A stretch of 15,009 nt of DNA from Dissophora ornata (GCA_025201705.1 MU616902.1:17905-32913); one strand, 5' to 3'. Shown: positions 1-9,374, counted from the first letter of the stretch. Numbers and translations: made by a program. Notes: generated by a model from the sequence alone, not told the origin.

Positions 1-129
1 TTGTATCCTATCCAAATGGCACCGATCAAGAGACTAGATACTGAAGGTAGAGAATTATTTCCATCTGTCAATTCTACTGTTGTGCGCTTAGACAATCTGG
101 ATGAATCCACCGCTATCCTCCAGTCTGGC
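1..129 (+). other. Short open frame at window edge, possible 3' end of a gene
   Basis: The frame is open from base 1 to a TAA near 127-129 (about 42 codons) and reads as a hydrophilic, protein-like stretch containing RLDTEGRELFP and VVRLDNLDES. It could be the last exon of a gene that begins outside the window. There is no recognised domain, no visible splice acceptor and no nearby AATAAA, so chance is a real alternative. Confidence 0.15.
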
Positions 130-690
130 TAAGAGACGAATATGATCCGAACAGGAAATCGTCAAAGAAATATGTAATCCGTACAATAGCAACTGCACGC
201 AAGCTACTCGCGAACCACCGAGGGCTAGAACAAAAAAAAAGATTTGCCCTAGAATGACTCCAGTGTTCTTGTTCATCTCACTCAGGGGTCGCACTAAATC
301 TTGTAGCTGTGAATGTTCAATCCACACTCGAGCACGATTAAAAATGGAGGCGATAGAAAAAAGCCCAAATACAGATGGTCTGGTCGCATTTCACTGAACA
401 CCTTGCTAGCAGATTACAGTGATTTTGACCTCCACGCTCTTGGAGAAGACTTTGCGCATGTTCCTCAGGATAATTTGTCTGACTGAAACTCCAGTCGCCT
501 GTGAAATGATCAGCAGCAGCGGTCTGATTTTTTGGTGGTCAACCAACATAAACATGCGAAATACATTGCTTCCATTTGTTGGTACTAGCCTTGGGCGCAG
601 GCCGGATGGTGAAATCAATTGTGATTAGTTTTTGAGAAAGTCTGATAAACAAAAAAAAAATGCTAATTACAATTAGAGAAGGTGTGGCGA
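130..690. other. Unassigned spacer, no supported gene
   Basis: No recognisable coding sequence was found on either strand. Open frames of about 70 codons overlap on both strands at about 406-628, but neither resembles a known family. A small AT-rich inverted repeat (CTAATT, 2-nt spacer, AATTAG) sits at about 663-676 next to an A run at about 651-660. The stretch may be flanking or terminal sequence of the decayed Helitron that follows, but no Helitron end could be proved. Confidence 0.4.
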
Positions 691-1300
691 TTAATCTATA
701 TCTACAAAGGCATTGCTGTAGAATTTATCTCTTGTATAATAGCCGCGTGGAGGGGAGAATGAAAGTGCGGTATCGTTGGTGTTGAAAGGGATGGAGTGTC
801 TAAGATGGGCATTTTAAGCCGATGTGGGATTAGAGCGTCTCGATACAGCCACATACAATTGTTCGTGTGTGAAGATTGAATTGGGGCAAGTAGATCCCCA
901 CAGTATCCAGAGTCTATCCTTGGGCCTTATTGATAGCGAGGGTAAAAGCTGGACGGATAGGAAATTGTTTGTCTCTTGAATTTTGATGGGTATGGTTCCG
1001 TCGTCTTTACTATTCCAAGGGGATCCGGGTGGATGAGGACTATTTATGTCGTCTGTAAATGATCCTGCTGTTATCCGTGCCTCGATGACGTGTTTTGTCG
1101 AGTTTTTATCACTTTTTAATCTTGTCCTATTGCACATTGTTCCTCTTTTTGTGGACATATTCCGTAAGAGGATAATAGGTTGTCTAACGTTGAGGGGGAA
1201 AAGCTGGATGGATTGAGCGAGTTGAGATATTCTGCTGGGTAGTGGGCGGCGGCAAATCGGTGTCGGCGTCAAAAATAATCAGAGGAAGTTCACACTGCTG
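691..1300 (-). pseudogene. Helitron Pif1-like helicase, C-terminal relic
   Basis: Intact Helitrons encode a Rep/helicase protein for rolling-circle transposition; this is a decayed fragment of the helicase C-terminus on the minus strand. Conserved blocks appear in the right order but in different frames. EYLNSLNPSSF lies near 1231-1199. PIILLRNM, then CNRTRL and VIEARI, lie in the 1185-1060 frame. QFPIRPAFTLAINKAQG lies at about 966-917, then a TAG at 916-914 where the family has Gln, then TLDTVGIYLP. After another frame change SIFTHEQLYVAVSRR lies at about 885-838, ending at a stop at 814-816. A weak tail may run on to a TAA at 691. At least three frame changes and one internal stop make it non-functional. 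The Rep domain and most of the helicase are absent. Family assignment is strong; exact ends are uncertain. Confidence 0.88.
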
Positions 1301-1389
1301 CCTTTGCGATAATTCTTTTTTCATTACCCCAATCTGAAGCGACTTCACATCTAGGTCAAAAATGCATCTATTTATTGTGGTCCTCTCGT

Positions 1390-2420
1390 GCTTGGCTGCA
1401 GCAGTTGGCGTAGCGCGGGTCTCAAGACATTTCCGCCAGCGAACTCGGAAGATGTCGCCATGGCTCGACTCACCAAAGCCGTCGCAATCGCCACGACTAT
1501 CACTGCCTGCCATCACATAAAAGTGTCTGGGCCTTCTTCAACTCAGCAGCAGAAGCATCAGAAGCAAAAGCAGTGTCAACGAGGACCCTACACATTGACT
1601 GTCGCTGGATCAGAAGGTTTCGCAGAGCATTCGACCGAAAAAAAAAAATTCGTTCAATCCAACTTTTCACACACACTTTGCGTGTTGGATATTAGGCGAT
1701 GCGGGGGGATTCAAGAACCACCACATACATCGACTTCTCGAATCGCTTCCTAATCTGAAAGTGGCCGACTTTTGTTGCCGGTCTAGCACTCTGGCACCTT
1801 ATGCGGGCCTGAAACCTAAGCAAAGGCTCGATTTTACCACAGCAGTCGTCCAATGTGCAAGGGACGCAATGTAAGGATACGGGTGGTGACGGACCGGCAT
1901 GGGCTTGTCAAGACTCACTTGAAGTGCTTCGAATTGACGTAGCAGACCCATGCGAGGCTGGAAACATACATCGGCTCAATGTGGAGGCGTTATCGGATGG
2001 CCCAATCGACGCAGATCAACAGTTCTACACATATTCGTACTTTTGGTTCTATGATCATATCGCAAAGTTGACGCGATTGAAGGAACAATGCTTCGCCAGT
2101 GCTGTTCCAATAAATAAAACAACGCAACCCCAGACACTGGCGGTAGCGACAGGACTCGGGAGGCTGGAATCCTTGAAGGAACTGAAAGTCTTGGACGTCA
2201 GGGAGCTGAGTTACGGTATAGAGTTAGAGGATGTGCAGTGGATGTCGAAGCATTGACCTAGGTTAAGGTCAATTGAGGGGCCTGGTTCATATTAGGGATG
2301 CAACTCTGCCGGAGAGTGCTCTTTGGCTAGCGGCAGATAGGCTGGGGATTGAGCTGCCGGTGTCGAGGACTAGGAGGGCGCAAGATGGAGTGGATGACAA
2401 GGAGCTCGTTCAAGAAACGA
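1390..2420 (+). pseudogene. 5'-truncated F-box family pseudogene, paralogue of the 2621-4147 gene
   Basis: Conceptual translation matches the intact downstream gene from about its residue 190 to near its C-terminus, but in shifting frames. Segment one (to about 1709) carries DVAMARL and LCVLDIRRC, matching DLAIARL and LQVLDIQSC. After a G6 run at 1703-1708 the frame changes and gives LLESLPNLKVADFCCR and LAPYAGLKPK, matching LLSMLPNLKYADLRCR and LEPYAGISSK, ending at TAA 1872-1874. A third frame gives CQDSLEVLRIDV, FYDHIAKLTRLKE and ESLKELKVLDVREL. It ends at TGA 2254-2256, where the intact copy has Trp463 (TGG). After 2273 a further frame gives GLVHIRDATLPESALWLAADRLGIELPVS. The F-box and N-terminal third are missing, and the break lies next to the Helitron relic. 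At least three frameshifts and two stops indicate a dead gene. Confidence 0.9.
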
Positions 2421-2620
2421 TCGATGATGCCAAGGCTGCTGTGGTAGAGGAAGCAGTGCCAAAGAGAGAGCAGCTGACAAAAAAAAATCGCCCGTGCCCA
2501 ACCAATAAAGCCGCAGCAACCGAATGTTTTTCTTTTTATCTTCTGCGTGCTGTGCGCTTTCCCATCTCTCTCTCTCTCCGCTCTTGACGCCTTACCACAT
2601 ACAGGAAGAGAGGGCCAAAA
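2421..2620 (+). promoter_or_regulatory. Upstream region of the intact F-box gene
   Basis: The 200 bases before the ATG contain a CCAAT box candidate at 2502-2506 (about 115 bp upstream), a T-rich stretch at about 2526-2540 and a CT dinucleotide tract at about 2565-2579. CT-rich tracts commonly precede start codons in fungal promoters. No TATA box is evident. The assignment rests on position and these simple motifs only. Confidence 0.35.
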
Positions 2621-4147
2621 ATGCCCAAGACCAATATTTTCGACTACCCAGAACTGTGCCATGTCCTGGCGACCTATCTTTCCAGCCACGACCTCGCTTC
2701 CTGTCTTTTGGTTTGCAAGTCGCTCTACGGCACTTTTCTCCCGTATCTCTACAACACCGTCGCTGTACAGAACTACCGGCAATATCTCGGAGATGTCGAA
2801 GTTACTAGTGTAGGGTCTGCAATAATAATAACAACATCAACAACATCAACAACAACGAAAGCGTCTGTCCCACAGACCTCGCCGCCCTTCGCCAGCCTGC
2901 GTTCCAATGGCCACCTGATCGAAAACCTCTCTTTGATATTTAATGAACGCTTGGGATATGCAAATGACCCACAAGCTCCAGGAGCATGGCTCCTAGAAAC
3001 CTACGGCCCAGAGGCCTTGGCCAGATCCTTGCCAGGAGAGGCTCAAAAGGGTATCCTCGTAAGGGTCCTTCGATATTGCATCAACTTGAAGTCATTGACC
3101 ATCAACGGCCTTCATCCAGCCATCCCTCCTCGTCCTCATCTTCTGGGCAATGAGCAAATATTGATGGCACAAGAGATCTGCGAACTCGAACGTGATAATC
3201 GAGACTTGGCCATTGCTCGACTGTTAGAGGAGGTGGTGGCGACTGTTGTCAACAGCGACGACGAAAGAGCCACTACTAAGGGGATTCAGGAGCTTTACCT
3301 ATCCAACCTGTCTGGATTTAGTCGACAGTGTATCCAGGTGATCTACGATACCACCCTTTCTACAACCTTGCAAGTGTTGGATATCCAGAGCTGTGCGTAT
3401 TTCCAAAGTGAGGAAATGCACCTGTTGCTGTCTATGCTCCCAAACCTCAAGTACGCCGATCTCCGATGTCGAGACAAAACCTGCGCCCTAGAGCCGTACG
3501 CAGGAATCTCGTCCAAGAAGAACAGGGTTCATGCCCCCTCTGAGGACAATCATAACGTCCATTCCGAGACCCTGTCAACAACAACCAGGGCTATCTCCGA
3601 CTTGAACGCGACATTTCCTTGGCCATGCCAAAAGTCATTGAAGACTCTGCGTATTGCTGCGACAAACGTCAGAGAGCCAGGCCCTCTGTATCCTACGAAC
3701 GTTGCTTACCTATGGAGCCTGGGCTCGGAGTTTTACTCGAGGGACAGTGATCCCCAAACCCCTATGGTTCACAAACCCTGCCCGGAAGCACTGCACTGGT
3801 TCTATGATCAAATTGCGACCCTGACACGACTACGCGAGCTTTGTCTTGTGAGTGCTGTCCCCCAACATCACCGGTCACGATCGCTGGAGCTGACTTTGGA
3901 AGCAGGACTTGCGCGATGGGAGACATTAAAGGAGCTAGAGGTTCTGGATGTCGATGGTCTGGACCATAATATAGGACTGAATGACATGAAATGGATGGTT
4001 GCGAACTGGCCCGCTCTGCGTGAGATCAGAGGCTTAATCCACAAGAACGATAAAGTCCTGGCGGAGCCTGCACTTTGGTTGATGGGCGCTCGGCCAGATA
4101 TCAAGCTGCCAATGTCTACCACACCAAGGCGGTTGAAAATAGAATAG
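2621..4147 (+). CDS. F-box protein with degenerate leucine-rich-like C-terminal region
   Basis: A single-exon reading frame of 508 aa. Residues about 5-50 form an F-box: YPELCHVLATYLSSHDLASC, then LLVCKSLYGTFLPYLYNTV. This helical motif normally binds Skp1 in SCF ubiquitin ligases. A Thr-rich low-complexity insert follows at about 2821-2860. The remainder (about 130-500) has repeated LKxLxI / LxxLxVLDV segments (LKSLTINGL, LQVLDIQSC, LKTLRIAAT, LKELEVLDVDGL), typical of the irregular leucine-rich substrate-binding half of large fungal F-box families. The start is preceded by AAAA at -4 to -1, a good context. A CCAAT box lies upstream and AATAAA follows at 4152-4157. It is the intact paralogue of the pseudogene at about 1390-2420, so it arose or was retained by tandem duplication. 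The substrate is unknown. F-box assignment is firm; ligase membership is inferred from the family. Confidence 0.88.
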   Translation: MPKTNIFDYPELCHVLATYLSSHDLASCLLVCKSLYGTFLPYLYNTVAVQNYRQYLGDVEVTSVGSAIIITTSTTSTTTKASVPQTSPPFASLRSNGHLIENLSLIFNERLGYANDPQAPGAWLLETYGPEALARSLPGEAQKGILVRVLRYCINLKSLTINGLHPAIPPRPHLLGNEQILMAQEICELERDNRDLAIARLLEEVVATVVNSDDERATTKGIQELYLSNLSGFSRQCIQVIYDTTLSTTLQVLDIQSCAYFQSEEMHLLLSMLPNLKYADLRCRDKTCALEPYAGISSKKNRVHAPSEDNHNVHSETLSTTTRAISDLNATFPWPCQKSLKTLRIAATNVREPGPLYPTNVAYLWSLGSEFYSRDSDPQTPMVHKPCPEALHWFYDQIATLTRLRELCLVSAVPQHHRSRSLELTLEAGLARWETLKELEVLDVDGLDHNIGLNDMKWMVANWPALREIRGLIHKNDKVLAEPALWLMGARPDIKLPMSTTPRRLKIE

Positions 4148-4151
4148 AAAG

Positions 4152-4157
4152 AATAAA
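4152..4157 (+). terminator. Polyadenylation signal AATAAA of the F-box gene
   Basis: A consensus AATAAA begins five bases after the F-box stop codon. It sits in the 71-bp gap to the opposing gene, so the transcript end probably overlaps the neighbouring 3' untranslated region. Confidence 0.45.
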
Positions 4158-4193
4158 AAGAGTAACGATGTTCTATTAAATGTGCCTAATTTT

Positions 4194-4199
4194 TTTATT
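4194..4199 (-). terminator. Polyadenylation signal AATAAA (minus strand) of the 4219-6353 gene
   Basis: Read on the minus strand, AATAAA lies about 20 bases after the stop codon at 4219-4221, inside a short A-rich stretch. Together with the plus-strand signal at 4152-4157 it forms a very tight convergent terminator region. Confidence 0.45.
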
Positions 4200-4218
4200 T
4201 TTAAGGTGAGAGAGGCTG

Positions 4219-6353
4219 CTACCGCTCGTTTTTCGTTTCAAGCTCGCCAACAAGGACCTGGATATCATTAGAGACTGAACTATCGCCACCTCGCCTCCGT
4301 CGCCCTGACGAATCCTTTTCCTGATCATCATTTGCGTGATCAGAATCAGCGTCCATTACCAACAATATATGGTCGTCGTCGGTAAGACGATTGGACTTTT
4401 CTAGTGGGGGGTCGTTATCATAGCTGTTATCCTTGACGTGCATCGTCTCCGCCAAAGGATGTGCAGGACTAGATTGCTTTCCTGACGTCAGTAATACGTC
4501 ACTCCGCTTTCCATCTCCTCCTATCGCCTGATCGCTCGCCTCCATTCTTGCGTCCAGTCCTGAGTTATACGCTGACGACCGGGGTATAGACATGGCAGAT
4601 GCTACTGCTGCAGCAGATGCTATCGCTGCCATTGTTGTGATCGACGAGGACGATGCTATTTCGTATGCGGGGATGGCTGGTGGTCTCGAAGAGGATGTCG
4701 AGGAGGGATTCATCCTAGAACCCGATGAGGACATGGGCGGTGCTGGTGGAGCTTTGAGGCTTGCATCGCTTGCTGCTCGAGATCGTCCAGCACGGCCAAA
4801 GAAGTCGGCTCCAATTCGCATCTTTTCCGAGAGATTGCTCATCATGCTGGCAGTCGAGGAGGAGCGAGGTCGACCGCCTTGTACGACCGACAACGTACTA
4901 GGAGATAGAGCTGACGCTGTTGACGTTGATGCTGTCGTTAACTCATTAGACGCTTGTCTGACTACCATCCCGGCATTTTGGTCCTGGCTACTCTTTGTTT
5001 TCTCTGAGTAATCCGGGGTTTCCTGTTGCCTTTGCTCTTGCCTCAGTCGCTCCAGGTTTTCTTGCTCCATCTGGTGCTGCGCATTTGCAGTCTCGAGTGC
5101 CTTCCTGATCCGCTGTGCAAACGCATCGAACTTTGAGTTTTGCGATTGACGATACGTTGCAAATGTCGGATAGGCGTCCGAATTGGTCGAGTCTCCCATG
5201 CGGCTGTAGGGCTGATTCTGGAACGTAACTACGTTGCTGTTGCCTGACGTTCTACTGATTCCTCCAGGCGTAGTCATTGCTGTGGGCGAGGTGGGCGGTG
5301 TAAATGGCAAGGGTGGATAGGGATGATCACTGTCTAGAAACCGTGGACTCTTGGGTGGACGGGTCTGCGGCACAGCACTGCCCTCCTTCGAGTCCTCCAC
5401 ATATTTGACGTCGTCTGCAAAGCGCGTGGCCCCAGCCCCTCTAGCTTTCTTTCCTGCAACAATGTCTGCATCGGCGATCAACTCGTTCGTCGAGTCAGCA
5501 GCTTGTGGGGGTGATCCGGAATGAGGAGACGTGATTTTGATGGCGGGCGCTGCAGGGACAGCGTTCCTGTCAGCCGGGGTGTGTAACCGTATCGGCGGAG
5601 CAGGGATGGGTGTATGGACTGGCAGTTGGGACTCGGTCGTGTTGGACTTGATTCCGAACCGGACAGCAAGCTAGTGGAAGGTGCTTTTTCGGGTTAATCG
5701 AAAGCTTTCAACTGTCGCAACAGAGCGAATGCGGCGGCCAAGTCGATGGACCCCCCCTGATCTTCTGAAATAGGGGATACCATGGAAACAGGTTTGTGTA
5801 GAGCAAATGCAGGGTTTTGGGGTTATGGACCTGAATCACGGATAGAAAAAATACCCTTTTTTGTGTGGATTTTCCGTGGCAGAACCATTGTGCCTCATTT
5901 TGCCTTCGTAAGCCTCGGCAATTACGTCCCTCTTTGTCATGTTAATAATCACTGTGCCCGAGCATAAACAAAAAAAAATAAAAAAAGCACATTGAGCGCG
6001 TAAAAGTCGGAACAATAAAAGGAAAAAAAAAACCAAGAGGCACGGGTCGCTCTGTCTCTGCGCAATCAACCACATGGGATGGAAAGATGGTTGCGAAGTC
6101 GATTATCCCCCCCCTCTCCTCTCCCTCCTCACAAACAGATCGAAACAGCGATCGCCGTCCATTTAAACAACGCACTTACAGAGAACACAGCCCATGCTGC
6201 AAAGTAGAGTGGGAGCACAACGATGACGGTTGTCGACGAGACAGAGCCATGTTCACCATGGACGACCGGTAGGGTGATGCAGAGGATCACCGCGACAATA
6301 CAAAGGAACTTTTGCACGGCGCTGTGCCATGGTGGATAAACATGCTTGGACAT
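4219..6353 (-). CDS. Predicted two-exon membrane-anchored protein with long Ser-rich disordered tail
   Basis: Model: exon 1 at 6353-6180 (58 codons), a 509-nt intron, exon 2 at 5670-4219; 541 aa in total. Exon 1 has an in-frame stop upstream of its ATG and ends at a consensus GTAAGT donor. The acceptor CCACTAG, with a TTAAC branch-like motif about 20 nt before it, joins in the same phase (0). The join makes one continuous hydrophobic segment (TTVIVVLPLYFAAWAVFS followed by LAVRFGIK), which supports the model. Residues about 15-31 (FLCIVAVILCITLPVV) are a signal peptide or first membrane helix; about 41-61 the second. The rest is low-complexity: Pro/Thr-rich start, a charged helix (FDAFAQRIRKALETANAQHQ), Ser-rich basic patches such as RPRSSSTAS and GRSRAASDAS, and an acidic then RRRR-containing end. 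No known family was recognised. Alternatives are that exon 1 is a separate small gene, or that exon 2 starts from the ATG at 5783. Confidence 0.6.
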
Positions 6354-6413
6354 GTCCCCTCAGTAAGGGTGTATGCAGTAATTCTCAATTACAGTTAATT
6401 TTACAAGGATAAA

Positions 6414-6418
<5 letters not shown>

Positions 6419-6470
<52 letters not shown>

Positions 6471-6497
6471 GAGAGAGAAGAGAGAGAGAAAGAGAGA
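6419..6497. repeat. (AG)n/(CT)n microsatellite
   Basis: A perfect AG run at about 6419-6457 continues as imperfect AG with AA interruptions to about 6497. On the coding strand of the gene starting at 6353 it is a CT tract 66-144 nt upstream of the ATG. Pyrimidine tracts at this place are common in fungal promoters and leaders, so it may influence transcription; that is inference. Confidence 0.9.
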
Positions 6498-7464
6498 CAA
6501 GACTACACGCAGAGAAGGGGCACAGTCGAGCGGCGTGTGGCGTTGGTTGACAGAGCGAGGACAGGCGTATCGGAGCAAGGACGATGGCGTAAAAACAGAG
6601 TTGGTCAAGACAGGATTCGTTTTTCGAATGTACACGCGAGGAGGAGGTGATGATGAGAGCACTTTCCCTCGACGGAATGGAATGAGGGAAATACAGCGTT
6701 GGGTGTATGTGGGAGGAGTAGGAGGAGGGGGAGAACAATGGAGAAATGGGGCGATGGAGCATTGGTTTTATTCGATTCAGGTTCGCGTGGATGGCAGCAT
6801 CCAAGGGATCGAATGTTCCGGGGAATCGATGCGCATCCGACTTGTCTCCCACCGCAGCGATGCATGCGATCGCTCTCCGTGTCCACGGTCAAAAGTTTAC
6901 GCGCAGCCATAGTCAGTTGTGTAGTAGTCTATGGTCAAGAAAGTTGTCGCCGATGAGAGCACGCCCCCACCCAGACCAGGCCAGACAGGCTTGCACAAAC
7001 TCTATGCAGACAGCTCACTCATTCAACACAACACAATTCACTTAATTTCGGCCTGAGTGCTTGTGTGGAGGGGGATGGACAATCTGCAACCCATATTCGG
7101 TCTACCCAGCATCTGCTGCATCCTCGAGTCTACCCAGAACGGTATTTCTGGCGGTAAAGAACCGAGCTTAGTACGGATAAGAGAGTCTCAGGGTCCACGG
7201 AAAATAAAGTTGCCCCATGTTCCCCAAGATAGTACCAAGGTATTCTAGCTGCATCACCCCATGCATTGAAACATCCCTTTTGGACATGCCCTGGGTTGAT
7301 AGGCCCAGTTCCAAAAAAGCATGCTCACTCACACTTGACTGCCATCAACTGACACATGCCGCATGTCCGCAACGGCAACATTGGACATCGCATAGCATCA
7401 TACGGTGCTTTGCTATTCTAGGCTTTTTTGCACTAACAACAGCCCATGTGCCACCACTTAAATT

Positions 7465-7476
7465 TTGGCGCGCCAA
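7465..7476. other. 12-bp perfect palindrome TTGGCGCGCCAA, E2F-like
   Basis: The sequence is its own reverse complement and contains TTTGGCGC (7464-7471), which fits the E2F consensus TTTSSCGC. It lies in the spacer, 1.1 kb upstream of the nearest start codon, so a regulatory role is only a guess. Confidence 0.25.
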
Positions 7477-7855
7477 GACGCAAGAGAGCGTGGAGAATAT
7501 TTGTCCCTGCATCTCAACTTTCAGGAATGTGGAGGTCGAGCCATTGCCGCGTCTTCTACAGCTCCCAGGCAATCTATTCTTTGCTCGCATACGATCCCGA
7601 GAAACTTTCTTTTTTATATTTACAGGGTCTTCTTCTAAACTACCGCCTTAAAACCACTTTCCACCTAGCCTCCAGGATCCTGCTTATCTTCCGACAACGA
7701 CGAATCCTCACGTTTTTTTTTGGTGCGCTTAACCACTGCTTACTTTTAAATCTCTTCTCCTTGCGATCGTAAAATTCGCGTGGTCCTTCTTTCTTATTCC
7801 CATCATCACCACGAATGGTATCTCATCTTCCGATTGGTGCATCTCACAATCATTC

Positions 7856-9290
7856 TCAGTATCGATCTCCTTCAAATGATCCTCCACGACCACGACCACG
7901 GCCTCGACCGCGACCGCGCGGTACCCATCCGTTGTTTCGGTTCTGATAGCCGCCGTGCTCTTGAGAGTCACCGCCATCCTTGGCGTCTCTCAAGTCTCCA
8001 TCCCCGTAAGCTCTGAACTCCTGTACTCCATGTTCACCTGTGTTGCCTTGTTCCATCCGATCCCGATCCTCATTTCGGAAATATCCTCCACCCCTATTTG
8101 CGCCTCCACGGCCTCTGAAGTTCACCCGACCGCGGTCACTATTGTTCCCGTGAAAATTGTGTCCCTCACGGTCACTGTAGCCTCCGCGGTCATTGTGGTC
8201 CCCACGGTCAATATGGCCTCCACGGTCACTGTGGCCTCCGCGATTATAGTGACCCCCACGATCATTGTGGCCTCCGCGATCATTGTGGCCTCCACGATAA
8301 TTGTGACCTCCACGATTATTGTACCCTCCACGATCATTGTAACCTCCACGATCATTGTGGCCTCCTCGATCATTGTGGCCTCCACGTTCATTGTAGCCTC
8401 CGCGGCCACGGAACCCTCCACGGCCGCGTCCTCGGCCACGGAAAGATCCTTGTCGCTGATTTGATTCATCATCATTCTCACGGTAATCATTGTCGCCATC
8501 ACCATGACTGTTGTATCGATGGCTGGAGTTGTAGTCTCTATCGCCTCCGCCGTCACGACTCCTGTCATCTTCATTTGAACGATAGTTGTGATTGCGGTCT
8601 GGCATTGCAGATCCTTCCCTTCGGAACTTAGTGCCGCTGTCACCATACGAGTTGAAAGCCTTGGTGGAGCGGTCATCTTCGTCATCATCCCGTCGGCGCT
8701 TGTGACGATCGCCCCCATGATCCAAGGCACTATCGCCGGCATATCTGTCTCCACTTCCACCTTCACTCTTGGTGCTGTCATGATTGCCACTTCGATTATC
8801 ATCATAGCCTCGCTTGTCCCAGGGCATGACTGAACCTGATCTCGAATTCTCAAAGCTGTTCCCAGTGCTATGATTCATCTTGTTATAGTCGTTGCTCGCA
8901 TTCTTGTTCTCAATATAAGATCGCTGCTGCTCCGTCATTGGCACTTGCGAAAGCAGCGTATCTTGTTGTGGTGGCAACGGCGCCCTCCCAGACGATGAGC
9001 CCATGAATGATGTGTTACTTCCAGTCATAGTGTGAGGCATAGGAGGCAAAGCGAGCACCGGAGGTGCAGGAGGCATAGACGGCATCGTTGGCATAGCAGG
9101 GGGTGGAGGTAGAGGCATCATCACTCCAGGCTGCATTGGCATCATTGGCATACTCACTCTCATTCCAATATTCATTCCCAGTGGTGGCGGCGGCACCTCG
9201 TTCATCTGCGATGAGACGCCCTGAAGTTGCTGTTGTTGTTGTTGTTGCTGCTGTTGTTGCTGTTGCTGTTGCTGCTGCTGCTGCTGTTGC

Positions 9291-9367
<77 letters not shown>

Positions 9368-9374
9368 TTGTTGT

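Larger units (their letters stand above)
6354..7855. other. Long intergenic spacer, no supported gene
   Basis: This stretch lies upstream of the 4219-6353 gene and downstream of the large gene's stop. It contains the GA/CT microsatellite at 6419-6497, a purine-rich plus-strand stretch at about 6690-6735 and a 12-bp palindrome at 7465-7476. Several open frames of 60-155 codons exist on both strands, but all are compositionally biased and overlap each other, with no family resemblance. The minus-strand frame beginning at ATG 6910 has a fair start context and could be a leader ORF, but nothing else supports it. No tRNA was recognised. Confidence 0.45.

Noticed and set aside
640..676. AT-rich inverted repeat as the Helitron 3' hairpin
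   Set aside because: The stem is only 6 bp and AT-only, and a CTAA-T end lies about 28 nt further on; Helitron hairpins are usually GC-rich and closer to CTRR, so the match is weak.
4592..5011. Plus-strand 139-codon acidic Ala/Asp frame
   Set aside because: It lies opposite the serine-rich exon 2 of the 4219-6353 gene and reflects its codon bias.
5836..6353. Separate small two-exon membrane protein ending at 5836
   Set aside because: The best in-phase acceptor for it (AAG at 5932) is weak and the CACAG at 5952 is out of phase, whereas the acceptor at 5671 is in phase and extends the membrane helix; kept as an alternative in the main entry.
6605..6910. Minus-strand 101-codon frame with ATG at 6910 in a fair context
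   Set aside because: The latter part is low-complexity (Pro/Leu/His-rich) and overlaps other open frames; no domain, splice partner or stop context supports a gene.
7955..8464. Plus-strand frame rich in IIV/TST repeats
   Set aside because: It is the antisense shadow of the 18-bp RGG minisatellite in the Mei2-like gene.
8122..8853. Minus-strand frame with repeated EATMIVE units
   Set aside because: It is the same minisatellite read in a wrong frame; the frame with RGG repeats joins correctly to the rest of the gene.
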